Below, piece after piece: positions 25,551 through 35,627 of a stretch of DNA of 64,000 bases. Where the stretch lies: contig NZ_FNRT01000002.1 in the NCBI RefSeq assembly GCF_900105585.1, positions 1,860,001-1,924,000 on the forward strand, in the 5' to 3' direction. Source of the DNA: Nocardioides exalbidus. GTDB taxonomy: Bacteria > Actinomycetota > Actinomycetes > Propionibacteriales > Nocardioidaceae. Numbering within the stretch: the stretch's first letter is position 1; the number at the start of each line of letters is the position of its first letter. The position numbers were made by a program, and so were the translations under genes. The notes beneath the pieces are model-generated. The model did not search any database. It saw nothing but the letters and a program-made list of their open reading frames with translations, and was not told the DNA's origin.

Positions 25551-25852
25551 CGCAGGCCCCAGGCGAGGCGGAACTCGTCGGGTGCCATCGTGTCGAGCTG
25601 GCGGCGCAGGATGCCCATCAGCTCGGCCGCAGCCTCCGCACCGCCCACGGGAAGTCGCAGCTCGAGCGCGCCGTCGCTGCGCAGCCTCACCACGACGTAT
25701 CCCTCGCCGGTCAGCTCGAACCGTCCACCCGTGGTCGCGCACCAGAGGTCGAGCGCGCCGGCGACGAGCCGGCCCCACCGGCGCGTGTGCCGGGGCTCGA
25801 GCCCGAGGAGGTAGACCTCCGCGGCCGAGAGGGGCTCGAGGGTGGACGTCAT
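25547..25852 (-). CDS. Small conserved-looking protein of unknown function
   Basis: The protein has 101 residues from the ATG at 25852. It is rich in Leu/Glu/Arg with segments such as YLLGLEPRHTRRWGRLVAG and DGALELRLPVGG, predicting a soluble alpha/beta protein. No family is recognised. A TAGGCT box (25864-25859 on this strand) lies 6 nt before the ATG, consistent with a leaderless mRNA and supporting it as a real gene. It is divergent from the AlkB gene. Confidence 0.6.
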   Translation of the reverse strand: MTSTLEPLSAAEVYLLGLEPRHTRRWGRLVAGALDLWCATTGGRFELTGEGYVVVRLRSDGALELRLPVGGAEAAAELMGILRRQLDTMAPDEFRLAWGLR

Positions 25853-26025
25853 CACTCGAGCCTAGGCGGTCGGAGGGAAGGGCGACCCGGGCCGATGTGA
25901 CGCCTGGTACGGCCGTCGCTCGCCCAGGGGCTGGTCACCAGCACTCGGGACGACGATCGTGCGACAGATGCGGGAGGCGGTCCGCATCGCGTGCGGTGTC
26001 GGTGGCGGCTGGTAGGTGTGGGGTC

Positions 26026-26652
26026 GTGACCGACGCAGCTCTGCCGTTGTTCGGCGAGGCCGGGCGCCCGGACGTCCCGGGTGTCGACGAGAGCTTCGCG
26101 ACCGCTCATCGCGTGAGGCTCGACGGGCACTCGTGGGTCGAGCACGTGCCGGGCTGGTTCACGGGCGCCGACAGCCTCTTCGACGAGCTGCTCGGAGGCG
26201 GGGCATGGGAGCAGCGCCGCCGGTGGATGTACGGCGAGATGGTGGTCGAGCCGAGGCTGACGGTGCAGTACGACGACCTGGCGACCGCGCCGGTGCTCCT
26301 GCAGCAGGCGGCGCAGGCACTCAGCTCGCACTACGGCGTGACCTACGACCACCTGTGGGTCAACCTCTACCGCGACCATCGCGACAGCACGGGATGGCAC
26401 GGGGACGGCGCCTCGACGCGCAGACGCGAGTGCGTGGTGCCTGTCCTGAGCCTCGGCGCGAGTCGCCGGTTCCTGGTCAGGCCGACGGGTGGAGGTCCCA
26501 GCTCGACGTTCCGCCCGCTCGCCGGCGACTTGCTCGTGATGGGCGGGCGCTGCCAGTCGGACTTCCGACACTGCGTCCCCAAGCAGGTTTCGCCGACCGG
26601 TCCACGCATCAGCGTCAACTTCGCAGCGTCGAGCCAGGGCCGTGCCGACTGA
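26026..26652 (+). CDS. AlkB-family 2-oxoglutarate/Fe(II) dioxygenase (alkylated DNA repair)
   Basis: The 208-residue protein has the AlkB fold. The iron triad is H125 and D127 in GWHGDGAS and H182 in FRHCVPK. The 2-oxoglutarate/Arg motif is RISVNFA near the C-terminus, and the nucleotide-recognition lid contains NLYRDHRDSTGWH. It oxidatively removes methyl or etheno lesions from DNA or RNA bases. It starts with TDAALPLF, typical of actinobacterial AlkB proteins. No Ada or AlkA gene is adjacent. A short ORF follows immediately. Confidence 0.9.
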   Translation: MTDAALPLFGEAGRPDVPGVDESFATAHRVRLDGHSWVEHVPGWFTGADSLFDELLGGGAWEQRRRWMYGEMVVEPRLTVQYDDLATAPVLLQQAAQALSSHYGVTYDHLWVNLYRDHRDSTGWHGDGASTRRRECVVPVLSLGASRRFLVRPTGGGPSSTFRPLAGDLLVMGGRCQSDFRHCVPKQVSPTGPRISVNFAASSQGRAD

Positions 26653-26670
26653 CGTGCTCAGCAGGTGGTG

Positions 26671-26838
26671 ATGGAGCTGGCCCGGGTGGTGACCGGCCGG
26701 GCCGGGGTGGACGCCGGTAGGCTCCGACTGGCCCGGCAGCTCGAGCCTCTGACCGCCGTGCTGATCTCGATCAACAAGGCCTACAAGATCCACGCGGGCA
26801 TCCGCGTCGCGGGCCTGCCCGGATCGACCCCTGCCTGA
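26671..26838 (+). CDS. Putative 55-residue protein or gene remnant between alkB-like gene and fbiC
   Basis: This short frame has the strong G/C third-position bias of real genes in this window and ends in a distinctive low-arginine segment ([18 protein letters not shown]). It starts 18 nt after the AlkB stop (GTGs at 26665 and 26668 are alternatives) and ends 14 nt before fbiC. There is no convincing ribosome binding site. It could be a true small protein co-transcribed with its neighbours or the surviving C-terminus of a deleted gene. I recognise no family. Confidence 0.4.
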   Translation: MELARVVTGRAGVDAGRLRLARQLEPLTAVLISINKAYKIHAGIRVAGLPGSTPA

Positions 26839-26852
26839 CGACCCGGAGACTG

Positions 26853-29390
26853 ATGAACGGCGACGAGGCGACACCGACCGACCGACAGGTACGCCGCGCC
26901 CTGGTGCGCGCCGAGCGCGGAGCGGCGCTGGACGTGGTGGAGGCGACGGCGCTCCTGGCGGCACGCGGCGAGGACCTCGACCGGTTGGCCGTGGTCGCCG
27001 CGCGGGTGCGCGACGCGGGCCTGGTGGCGGCCGGCCGGCCGGGCACGGTGACGTACTCGCCCAAGGTCTTCATCCCGGTGACCCGGCTGTGCCGGGACCG
27101 GTGCCACTACTGCACGTTCGTGGAGACGCCGGGGCACGCGGCGCGGGAGGGGCGGGCGCCGTACCTCTCGCCCGACGAGATTCTCGACATCGCCCGTCGG
27201 GGCGCCGAGGTGGGCTGCCTGGAGGCGCTGTTCACCCTCGGCGACCGGCCCGAGGACCGGTGGCCGGAGGCGCAGGAGTGGCTCGACGAGCAGGGCTACG
27301 ACTCGACGCTGGCCTACGTCCGCGCGATGGCGGTGCGGGTGCTGGAGGAGACCGGGCTGCTGCCCCACCTGAACCCGGGCGTCATGTCGTGGGAGGAGAT
27401 GACGCGGCTCAAGCCGGTCTCGCCATCCATGGGGATGATGCTCGAGACGACCTCGCGGCGGCTCTTCGAGACCAGGGGCGAGGCGCACTTCGGCTCGCCC
27501 GACAAGGACCCCGACGTCCGCCTGCGGGTGCTCGAGGACGCGGGACGGCTCTCGGTGCCGTTCACCTCGGGCCTGCTCGTCGGCATCGGGGAGACGCTGG
27601 TCGAGCGGGCCGAGACGATCTTCGCGCTGCGGGCGGTGTCGCGTCGCTACGGCGGGCTGCAGGAGGTCATCGTCCAGAACTTCCGGGCCAAGCCCGACAC
27701 CGCGATGCGCCGTGTCGACGACCTCGGCCTGGACGACTACCGCGCGGCCATCGCCGTCACCCGGGTCGTGCTGGGGCCGAAGGCCCGGATCCAGGCGCCG
27801 CCCAACCTCACCGACCTCTCCGAGTGCCAGGCCCTCCTCGCCGCCGGCGTCGACGACTGGGGAGGGGTCTCGCCACTGACGCCCGACCACGTGAACCCCG
27901 AGCGGCCCTGGCCCTCCCTCGAGCGACTGCGCTCGATCACCGCGCAGGCCGGGCTGGAGCTCCGGGCGCGGCTGACGGTGCACCCGGAGTACGTCGTGGG
28001 CTCGCTGCAGCACGGTGAGGCGTGGCTCGATCCGCGGGTGGCGGCGCACGTCGCGGCGCTCGCCGGCCCCGACGGGCTCGCGCGCGAGGGCGTACGACCC
28101 ACGGGCCTGCCGTGGCAGGCACCCGACGGCGGCCTGTCCGCCCAGGGACGCACGGACCTGCATGCCTCCATCGACACCGAGGGCCGCACCCACGACCGGC
28201 GCGCGGACTTCGACAGCGTCTACGGCGACTGGGACGAGCTGCGGGACAGGGTCTCCGCTTCGGCTCCGTCGGTGGCGCTCGCGGGCGACGGCTGGGCCGC
28301 GCTCCGAGCAGCCGAGGCCGACCCGGCCGGGCTCTCCGACCCGCAGGCGCTCGAGCTGATGACCGCCGAGGGCGAGCTCCTCGACGCGGTGTGCCGGCTG
28401 GCCGACGACCTGCGTCGCGACGTGGTCGGCGACGATGTGACCTACGTCGTCAACCGCAACATCAACTTCACCAACGTCTGCTACGTCGGGTGCAGGTTCT
28501 GCGCATTCGCGCAACGCCGCACGGACGCCGACGCCTACTCCCTCTCCCTGGACCAGGTCGCCGACCGGGCGGCCGAGGCGTGGGACCTCGGCGCGACCGA
28601 GGTCTGCATGCAGGGCGGGATCGACCCGGAGCTGCCCGGCACGGCCTACTTCGACCTCGCTGCTGCGGTGAAGGCCCGGGTGCCGGAGATGCACGTGCAC
28701 GCCTTCTCCCCGATGGAGGTCGTCAACGGCTCGAACCGCACGGGGCTCTCGATCGAGGACTTCCTCATCAAGGCCCGCGAGTCCGGGCTCGGGTCGATCC
28801 CCGGCACCGCCGCGGAGATCCTCGACGACGACGTGCGCTGGATCCTCACCAAGGGCAAGCTCCCCACCCGGACGTGGATCGACGTCGTCACCACGGCGCA
28901 CCGCGTCGGGCTGCCGTCGAGCTCGACGATGATGTACGGCCACGTCGACAACCCGCGGCACTGGGTGGGCCACCTGCGGGTCCTGCGCGGCATCCAGGAC
29001 GAGACCGGCGGCTTCACCGAGTTCGTCCCGCTGCCCTTCGTGCACACGAGCTCGCCGATCTACCTCGCCGGTGTGGCGCGGCCGGGTCCGACGATGCGCG
29101 ACAACCTCGCGGTGCACGCGATGGGTCGGATCATGCTCCACGGCTCGATCCGCAACATCCAGACCTCCTGGGTCAAGCTCGGCGTCGACGGCACCCGCGC
29201 GATGCTCCGCGCCGGCGCGAACGACGTCGGCGGCACGCTGATGGAGGAGACCATCTCGCGCATGGCCGGCTCCGAGCACGGCAGTGCCAAGACCATCGCC
29301 GACCTGCAGGACATCGGCGCGGGGATCGGCCGCCCGGTGCGCGAGCGCACCACCACCTACGGCACCCCGGGCGTGCGGGAGGCGGGATGA
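26853..29390 (+). CDS. fbiC: FO synthase, bifunctional CofG/CofH (coenzyme F420 biosynthesis)
   Basis: This 845-residue fusion of two radical-SAM enzymes makes 7,8-didemethyl-8-hydroxy-5-deazariboflavin (FO) from tyrosine and a riboflavin precursor. The N-terminal CofG half has the [4Fe-4S] motif CRDRCHYC (C80, C84, C87) and the C-terminal CofH half has CYVGCRFC (C543, C547, C550). The length and fusion order are those of actinobacterial FbiC. GGAGA precedes the ATG. The stop overlaps the start of fbiD, so FO synthesis and the guanylyltransferase step are in one operon. The presence of F420 implies F420-dependent oxidoreductases in this organism. Confidence 0.97.
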   Translation: MNGDEATPTDRQVRRALVRAERGAALDVVEATALLAARGEDLDRLAVVAARVRDAGLVAAGRPGTVTYSPKVFIPVTRLCRDRCHYCTFVETPGHAAREGRAPYLSPDEILDIARRGAEVGCLEALFTLGDRPEDRWPEAQEWLDEQGYDSTLAYVRAMAVRVLEETGLLPHLNPGVMSWEEMTRLKPVSPSMGMMLETTSRRLFETRGEAHFGSPDKDPDVRLRVLEDAGRLSVPFTSGLLVGIGETLVERAETIFALRAVSRRYGGLQEVIVQNFRAKPDTAMRRVDDLGLDDYRAAIAVTRVVLGPKARIQAPPNLTDLSECQALLAAGVDDWGGVSPLTPDHVNPERPWPSLERLRSITAQAGLELRARLTVHPEYVVGSLQHGEAWLDPRVAAHVAALAGPDGLAREGVRPTGLPWQAPDGGLSAQGRTDLHASIDTEGRTHDRRADFDSVYGDWDELRDRVSASAPSVALAGDGWAALRAAEADPAGLSDPQALELMTAEGELLDAVCRLADDLRRDVVGDDVTYVVNRNINFTNVCYVGCRFCAFAQRRTDADAYSLSLDQVADRAAEAWDLGATEVCMQGGIDPELPGTAYFDLAAAVKARVPEMHVHAFSPMEVVNGSNRTGLSIEDFLIKARESGLGSIPGTAAEILDDDVRWILTKGKLPTRTWIDVVTTAHRVGLPSSSTMMYGHVDNPRHWVGHLRVLRGIQDETGGFTEFVPLPFVHTSSPIYLAGVARPGPTMRDNLAVHAMGRIMLHGSIRNIQTSWVKLGVDGTRAMLRAGANDVGGTLMEETISRMAGSEHGSAKTIADLQDIGAGIGRPVRERTTTYGTPGVREAG

Positions 29391-30130
29391 GCCGGGTCAG
29401 CGCGTCCGGCCGCGACGTCTCGGTCGTCGTGCTCGCCAAGGACACGTCGGTCGCCAAGACGAGGCTGCGCGACGAACGGTCCCGCACCCAGCGGCTCGCT
29501 CTCGAGATGGCGGTGCACACCCTCGGGACCGCGGTGGAAGCGACGCGTGCGGGGTCGGTCTTCGTCGTGACGAGCGACCCCGAGCTCACGTCCTGGGCGG
29601 CCCGCAACGACGTCGTGGTGGTGGGCGAGGGCCGGCCGATCGGCATGAACGCGGCCGCCGCGCTCGGCAGCCGCCGCGCCCTGGCGACGCACCCGCACCT
29701 GCCCGTCGCGGTCATGGTCGCCGACCTGCCCGAGCTGGCGGCGAGCGACCTACGCCTCGTCGTCGACGAGCACCTCGAGCGCCGGATGCCCCTCGTCGTC
29801 GCGGACCACCACGGCGACGGCACCACCTGCCTGGTGCACGGCACTCGCACGCGGCCCGGGTTCGGCTTCGGACGAGGCTCCGCGGAGGCGCACCGGCGGC
29901 TCGGCTACGTCGCGGCCCAGCGGCCCCTCCGGGGACTGCGTCGCGACCTCGACCCCCCGACGACGTGCGACAGGTCGCGGGAGCGCCGTGGGTGGAGGCG
30001 GCCCTCGCCTGACGGCGTCGCGTCACCGACCGCGTCGCCCCGACGACCTGCCGGCGGAGTGCCGCGGGTCGACGTACCCCGGGCTCCCCAGGTGCCGCGG
30101 CTCGGAGGGACGGAGCAAGAGCGCGCGTGA
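29387..30130 (+). CDS. fbiD: FbiD/CofC-type phosphoenolpyruvate (phospholactate) guanylyltransferase, C-terminus apparently frameshifted
   Basis: The first about 190 residues match FbiD/CofC, the nucleotidyltransferase that activates PEP or 2-phospholactate with GTP for F420 assembly: [17 protein letters not shown], the [11 protein letters not shown] loop, VMVADLPEL and the substrate loop [10 protein letters not shown] followed by [13 protein letters not shown]. After DLD the frame runs into a Pro/Arg-rich tail of about 60 residues that is antisense to the MMPL gene end (overlap 108 nt). Adding one base to the C-run at 29953-29958 would give the family-like [13 protein letters not shown] tail and a stop at 30012, just before the convergent MMPL gene. 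So the true gene is probably 29387-30012 with a one-base deletion or assembly error. Confidence 0.85.
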   Translation: MSRVSASGRDVSVVVLAKDTSVAKTRLRDERSRTQRLALEMAVHTLGTAVEATRAGSVFVVTSDPELTSWAARNDVVVVGEGRPIGMNAAAALGSRRALATHPHLPVAVMVADLPELAASDLRLVVDEHLERRMPLVVADHHGDGTTCLVHGTRTRPGFGFGRGSAEAHRRLGYVAAQRPLRGLRRDLDPPTTCDRSRERRGWRRPSPDGVASPTASPRRPAGGVPRVDVPRAPQVPRLGGTEQERA

Positions 30131-32215
30131 CAGGACGCGCGGGATGGTCCAGTTCGCGCGCCCGAGCACGCCGACGAGGGCCGGGGCCAGCAGGCCCCGG
30201 ACGATGACGGCGTCGATCGCGATGCCGAGCGCCAGGGCCGTGGCCAGCACCTTCACCTCGACGGTCGGGACCGTGGAGAGGGCGATGAAGGCGAAGAACA
30301 GGATCAGGGCGGCGGAGGTGACGAGTCGTCCCGTGTTGGCGATCCCCTCCACGACGGCCCGATCGGTGGCCTCGCGCTCGGTGGCGGCACCCGCGGTCGA
30401 GTCGGCGGAGGCGGCCATCAGGGCGTCGTACTCCTCGCGCATGCGGGACAGGATGAAGACCTCGTAGTCCATCGAGAGCCCGAAGAGGAAGGCGAATGCC
30501 GCGATCGGCACCCAGATCGTGACGGCCCCGGTCGCCGTCCGGTCGAAGAGGAGCTCGGTGCCGTGCCCGTCCTGCCAGATGAGGACGGTGACCCCGTAGG
30601 CCGCGGCCAAGGACAGCGCGTTGAGCGCCAGCGCCTTGAGGGGAAGCCAGAACGACCGCAGCGCGCGGGCGAGGAGCAGGAAGGTCACGACGGCGACGCC
30701 GAGCACCACCCAGCCCGCCTTGCCGTAGACGGCCGAGATGAAGTCCGCGTCCTCGGCCGGAGTGCCACCGACGGCGACGCCGAGGTCGTCGGCCTCGTCC
30801 CGGACGCGCTGCAGGGTGGCGCGTCCGGTGTCGCTGGTGGGGTCGGTGTCGGTCCAGACCTGGAGCAGCGACTGCCCGTCCGCCGACCACTCCTGCCCCG
30901 GAGGCGCGACGACCGCGGCGACCCCGTCGAGGCCCGTCAGCTGCTCGACGGCACCCTGCGCGTCTCCCTCGGGGGCGAGGACCTCCGTCGGACGTACGAC
31001 GCCCGCGGGCACGCCGTCGGCGACCGCGTCGACGAGCGCGCGCGAGGCCGCCGAGCCGTTGGCCAGGCCGCTGAGCTGCGCGGTGCCGAGCGTGAGGCCG
31101 AGCACGGGAGCAGCCAGCGCGAGGAGCACGACCACGGAGCCGACGACGGTCAGCCATCGCCGGCGCAGCACGCCGGTCGCGATCGCTGCCCACAGCCGGC
31201 TCCGCGTCACCGCGGGCTTGCGGCGCGGCCAGTTCATGCGCGGACCCACCGCGCTGAGCAGGGCCGGCACGAGGGTGAGGGACACGGCGACGCTGAAGAG
31301 CGGGATCAGGAGGCCACCGAGCCCGATGCTCCGCAGGAACGGGATCGGCACCAGCACGAGTGCCGCGAGGGACACCGCCACGGTGACGCCGCTGAACACC
31401 ACCGACCGGCCGGCGGTCGCCATGGCCGCGCGGATCGCCTCGTCGTTGTCGACCCCCTTGGCCGACTCCTCGCGCCACCTCGTCACGACGAGGAGGGAGT
31501 AGTCGATGGCCACGCCGAGACCGATGAGTGCGATGAGGTACTCCACGACGGCCGAGACGTCGGTCAGGTGGGTGAGGCCCAGCAGGGCCAGGAAGGTGCC
31601 CAGGATGGAGACCGCGGCCACCAGCAGGGGCAGCCCGGCGAGCAGCGAACCGAAGACGAGCGCCAGCACGACGAGCGCGCCGATCCCGCCGATCAGCACC
31701 TCGACGATCAGCCCGCGGTCGTCGCCGCCACCTTCCTCGAGCACCGAGAAGCCCGTCAGCGTGACCGTCGTGCCATCACCGGACGCGGCCTCCGCGACCT
31801 GCTCGAGCGCGGGCTGCGCCTCGGCGTACGACTCGGGGCCGGGCGTGAGCGGTGCATAGGCCACGACCACCGCCGAGTCGGCATCGGTGGCCAGGACGTC
31901 GGCGCCGTCATCACCGGGGGAGACCGTGCGGGTGCCCGGGACCGCCGAGCGGACCTCCTGGGCCACCTCGTCGGCGCGCGAGGCCGCGTCGTCGCCCTCG
32001 ACCACGAGGAGCAGGGGGTCGGTGAGCCCACCGTTGCCGAACTCGTCGACGATGCGTTGGTTGGTCTCGTAGGCCGGCTGCCCGGGGAGGTCGAAGTCGA
32101 AGGTCAGGCGGTCGACGGTCGTGGACGCCGTCGCTCCGCCGGCGATCGCGATCGCGAGCCAGGCCACGGCGACGATCACGCGGTGCCGCAGCACCGCGGC
32201 GGTCAGACGGTTCAT
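30023..32215 (-). CDS. MMPL/RND-family transporter
   Basis: The 730-residue protein has twelve expected membrane helices in two repeats, each with a large extracytoplasmic domain. The proton-relay motifs are GLGVAIDYSLLVVTRWREE in the first half and FGLSMDYEVFILSRMREEYD in the second, both with the conserved GxxxDY. MMPL proteins export lipids, siderophores or drugs. A TetR gene lies 65 nt upstream in the same direction, so the exporter is probably controlled by it. GGAG lies before the ATG. The 3' end converges with fbiD. The substrate is unknown. Confidence 0.92.
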   Translation of the reverse strand: MNRLTAAVLRHRVIVAVAWLAIAIAGGATASTTVDRLTFDFDLPGQPAYETNQRIVDEFGNGGLTDPLLLVVEGDDAASRADEVAQEVRSAVPGTRTVSPGDDGADVLATDADSAVVVAYAPLTPGPESYAEAQPALEQVAEAASGDGTTVTLTGFSVLEEGGGDDRGLIVEVLIGGIGALVVLALVFGSLLAGLPLLVAAVSILGTFLALLGLTHLTDVSAVVEYLIALIGLGVAIDYSLLVVTRWREESAKGVDNDEAIRAAMATAGRSVVFSGVTVAVSLAALVLVPIPFLRSIGLGGLLIPLFSVAVSLTLVPALLSAVGPRMNWPRRKPAVTRSRLWAAIATGVLRRRWLTVVGSVVVLLALAAPVLGLTLGTAQLSGLANGSAASRALVDAVADGVPAGVVRPTEVLAPEGDAQGAVEQLTGLDGVAAVVAPPGQEWSADGQSLLQVWTDTDPTSDTGRATLQRVRDEADDLGVAVGGTPAEDADFISAVYGKAGWVVLGVAVVTFLLLARALRSFWLPLKALALNALSLAAAYGVTVLIWQDGHGTELLFDRTATGAVTIWVPIAAFAFLFGLSMDYEVFILSRMREEYDALMAASADSTAGAATEREATDRAVVEGIANTGRLVTSAALILFFAFIALSTVPTVEVKVLATALALGIAIDAVIVRGLLAPALVGVLGRANWTIPRVLSRALLLRPSEPRHLGSPGYVDPRHSAGRSSGRRGR

Positions 32216-32280
32216 CGATCCGTGCTCCTCCGTCGACTGCCCCGGACCCTCGACGCTAGGCCTGCGGTCCCGTCATCGGC

Positions 32281-32862
32281 TCACCCTGACGTGGGGGCGA
32301 AGGCGCGCGCCACGATCGTGCGGAGGACCGCCCGCCGGCGGTCGTGCTCGGGGACCGCGTCGTCGGCCGTTGCGGCGAAGGTCGTGCTGGCCGGTGACCA
32401 CGTCATCGACAGGGCGATCACCGTGCCGAAGACCTCGGCAGGGGACAGCGTCGGATCGACGAGACCGTCCTCCTGGGCCGCCGCGATGGCGGCGAGCTTC
32501 TCGGGCTCGCGGGGCATCGGCTCGGGGGTCAGCGGGCCGGACGGCCGGCGCTCGAGCCGGGTCCACGTCGCGAGCCGGATCACCCAGGGCTCGTCGAGGT
32601 AGTGGTCGTAGAGGCGTACGGCGTAGCCCGGCAGGTCGGCCGCGTCGATCGGGACCGCGTCGACGATCGACACCAGTGCGTCGTCGAGGACGGCGTCGAA
32701 GAGGGCGTCCTTGTTGCCGAAGTAGGAGTAGAGCTGGGCCTTGTTGGCCTGCGCACGCTCCGCGATCCGGTCCACGCGTGCGCCGGCGAAGCCGAACTCG
32801 GCGAACTCCACCCGGGCGGCCTCGAGGATGCGCGCCCGCGTCGCCGCCCCCTTCTCTCCCAT
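32281..32862 (-). CDS. TetR-family transcriptional regulator
   Basis: The 193-residue protein has an N-terminal HTH, ARILEAARVEFAEFGFAGARVDRIAERAQANKAQLYSYFGNKDALF, and a helical ligand-binding domain related to the TetR_C families of solvent/drug-efflux repressors. The ATG at 32862 gives the usual short basic start (MGEKGAATRARIL). A 16-bp palindrome lies 14 nt upstream between it and the divergent oxidoreductase. It probably represses itself, the oxidoreductase and the downstream MMPL exporter in response to a toxic compound. Confidence 0.9.
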   Translation of the reverse strand: MGEKGAATRARILEAARVEFAEFGFAGARVDRIAERAQANKAQLYSYFGNKDALFDAVLDDALVSIVDAVPIDAADLPGYAVRLYDHYLDEPWVIRLATWTRLERRPSGPLTPEPMPREPEKLAAIAAAQEDGLVDPTLSPAEVFGTVIALSMTWSPASTTFAATADDAVPEHDRRRAVLRTIVARAFAPTSG

Positions 32863-32876
32863 GGCGCCGAGCCTAA

Positions 32877-32892
32877 CGAACCGGTTGGTTCG
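32877..32892. promoter_or_regulatory. Probable TetR operator
   Basis: CGAACCGGTTGGTTCG contains the inverted repeat CGAACC-N4-GGTTCG in the gap between the divergent TetR and quinone oxidoreductase genes. The ACCGGTT-type core is common for TetR regulators. It is AT-richer than its surroundings. Confidence 0.6.
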
Positions 32893-32964
32893 CCCCTCGG
32901 CATAGGCAGCGGGGCTTCTGTGTTGTGATCGAGCGACAGGTCCTCCCGACGGAAAGAAGACGTG

Positions 32965-33984
32965 ATGCGTGCTGTGGTCTACACCGAGCGAGGCGACTCC
33001 TCCGTGCTCGAGCTGGTCGAGCGGGAGGTCCCGGAGCCGGGACCGGGGGAGGTCCGGGTGCGGATCGTGCGGGCCGGCGTGAACCCGACGGACTGGAAGT
33101 TCCGCGCCGGAGGCATGGGCGAGCTCGCCTTCCCGGAGATCGTCCCCGGCCAGGACGGCAGCGGCGTCGTCGACGCCGTGGGACCCGGGGTCGACCTGGC
33201 GGTCGGTGACCGCGTGTGGACGATGCTCGCCCAGCACCAGCGGCCCGGCGGCACCGCGCAGGAGCAGGTCGTCCTCCCGGTGGCCAACGTGACCGTCCTG
33301 CCGGACTCGGCGTCGTACGACGTCGGCGCGTCGCTGGGCGTCCCCGCGGTCACCGCCCACCGTGCCCTGACGACCTCCGAGGACGGCCCGTCGCGGCTCG
33401 CGCCCGGCGCCCTGGACGGGCTGACCGTGCTCGTCGCCGGTGGTGCGGGCGCGGTCGGCAACGCGGCCATCCAGCTCGCGCGCTGGGCGGGTGCGACCGT
33501 CATCAGCACGGTCAGCAGCGCCTCGAAGGGCGAGCTCGCCACGGCCGCCGGCGCGCACCACGTCGTCGACTACACCGCCGGGGACACGGTCGCCGCGATC
33601 CGTGAGCTCGCGACCGACGGGGTCGACCTCGTCGTCGAGGTCGCGCCCGCGCAGAACATCCGCCTCGACCTGCAGGTCATCAAGCCGCGCGCGACGATCG
33701 CGATCTACGCCAACAACGGCGGCGACGAGGTGGCGCTCAGCATCCGCGAGACGTTCTCGACCAACGCGCGCTTCCAGTGGGTGCTGCTCTACACCGTCGG
33801 CCAGGCCGCGCTCACGGCCGCGGCCGAGGACATCACCGCCGCGCTGGCCGACGGCGCCTTCGGCGTCGGCGACGACCACGGGCTGCCGCTCCACCGCTTC
33901 CCGCTCGAGCGGACCGCCGACGCCCACGCCGCCGTCGAGGACGGTGCGGTGGGCAAGGTGCTGATCGACGTGTCGGAGGCCTGA
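32965..33984 (+). CDS. Zinc-free MDR-family NADPH:quinone oxidoreductase
   Basis: This medium-chain dehydrogenase/reductase has 339 residues. The N-terminal catalytic domain includes RAGVNPTDWKFRAGG and PGQDGSGVVDAVG, and the nucleotide-binding domain has VLVAGGAGAVGNAAIQLA, AxGGxGxVG being the QOR-type motif. The zinc ligands of alcohol dehydrogenases are absent, so a quinone/enone reductase activity is expected. The ATG at 32965 follows GGAAAGAAG. It is divergent from the TetR gene with a shared operator, a layout typical of inducible detoxification genes. Confidence 0.9.
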   Translation: MRAVVYTERGDSSVLELVEREVPEPGPGEVRVRIVRAGVNPTDWKFRAGGMGELAFPEIVPGQDGSGVVDAVGPGVDLAVGDRVWTMLAQHQRPGGTAQEQVVLPVANVTVLPDSASYDVGASLGVPAVTAHRALTTSEDGPSRLAPGALDGLTVLVAGGAGAVGNAAIQLARWAGATVISTVSSASKGELATAAGAHHVVDYTAGDTVAAIRELATDGVDLVVEVAPAQNIRLDLQVIKPRATIAIYANNGGDEVALSIRETFSTNARFQWVLLYTVGQAALTAAAEDITAALADGAFGVGDDHGLPLHRFPLERTADAHAAVEDGAVGKVLIDVSEA

Positions 33985-34107
33985 GCGGCACCGGGTCGGT
34001 CGCAGAACTGCGGCCGTACGACGTCCTGGATCCGTCCCGAGGTGTCGCGCGGCCGCAGTCCTTCCGGGAGCCGAGTGCGATCTCGAGTGTCGGTCGCCGG
34101 TTGTGTC

Positions 34108-34197
34108 ATGAGCAACCCGCATCGCTGAACGCAACAACCGCTTGTGCCCGCGCCTCCGCGGCCCCATCATCGGGGGTGTCGCCGACAACGACGTCGG
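34108..34197 (+). promoter_or_regulatory. Structured leader with 6-codon ORF upstream of sdaA
   Basis: The 238-nt gap before sdaA contains a minimal ORF, ATG AGC AAC CCG CAT CGC TGA (34108-34128). Two possible hairpins follow: CCCC-atcatc-GGGG (34162-34175) and CCGAC-aacgac-GTCGG (34182-34197). The second sits about 25 nt before the sdaA start, where it could affect ribosome access. A mini-ORF plus hairpins suggests attenuation-type control, but neither element matches a riboswitch I know. Confidence 0.3.
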
Positions 34198-34222
34198 TGA
34201 CGCCTCTCGATGAGGGAGCGCC

Positions 34223-35602
<1,380 letters not shown>

Positions 35603-35627
35603 GCCGGCACCGGCTACGGTGACCGGC

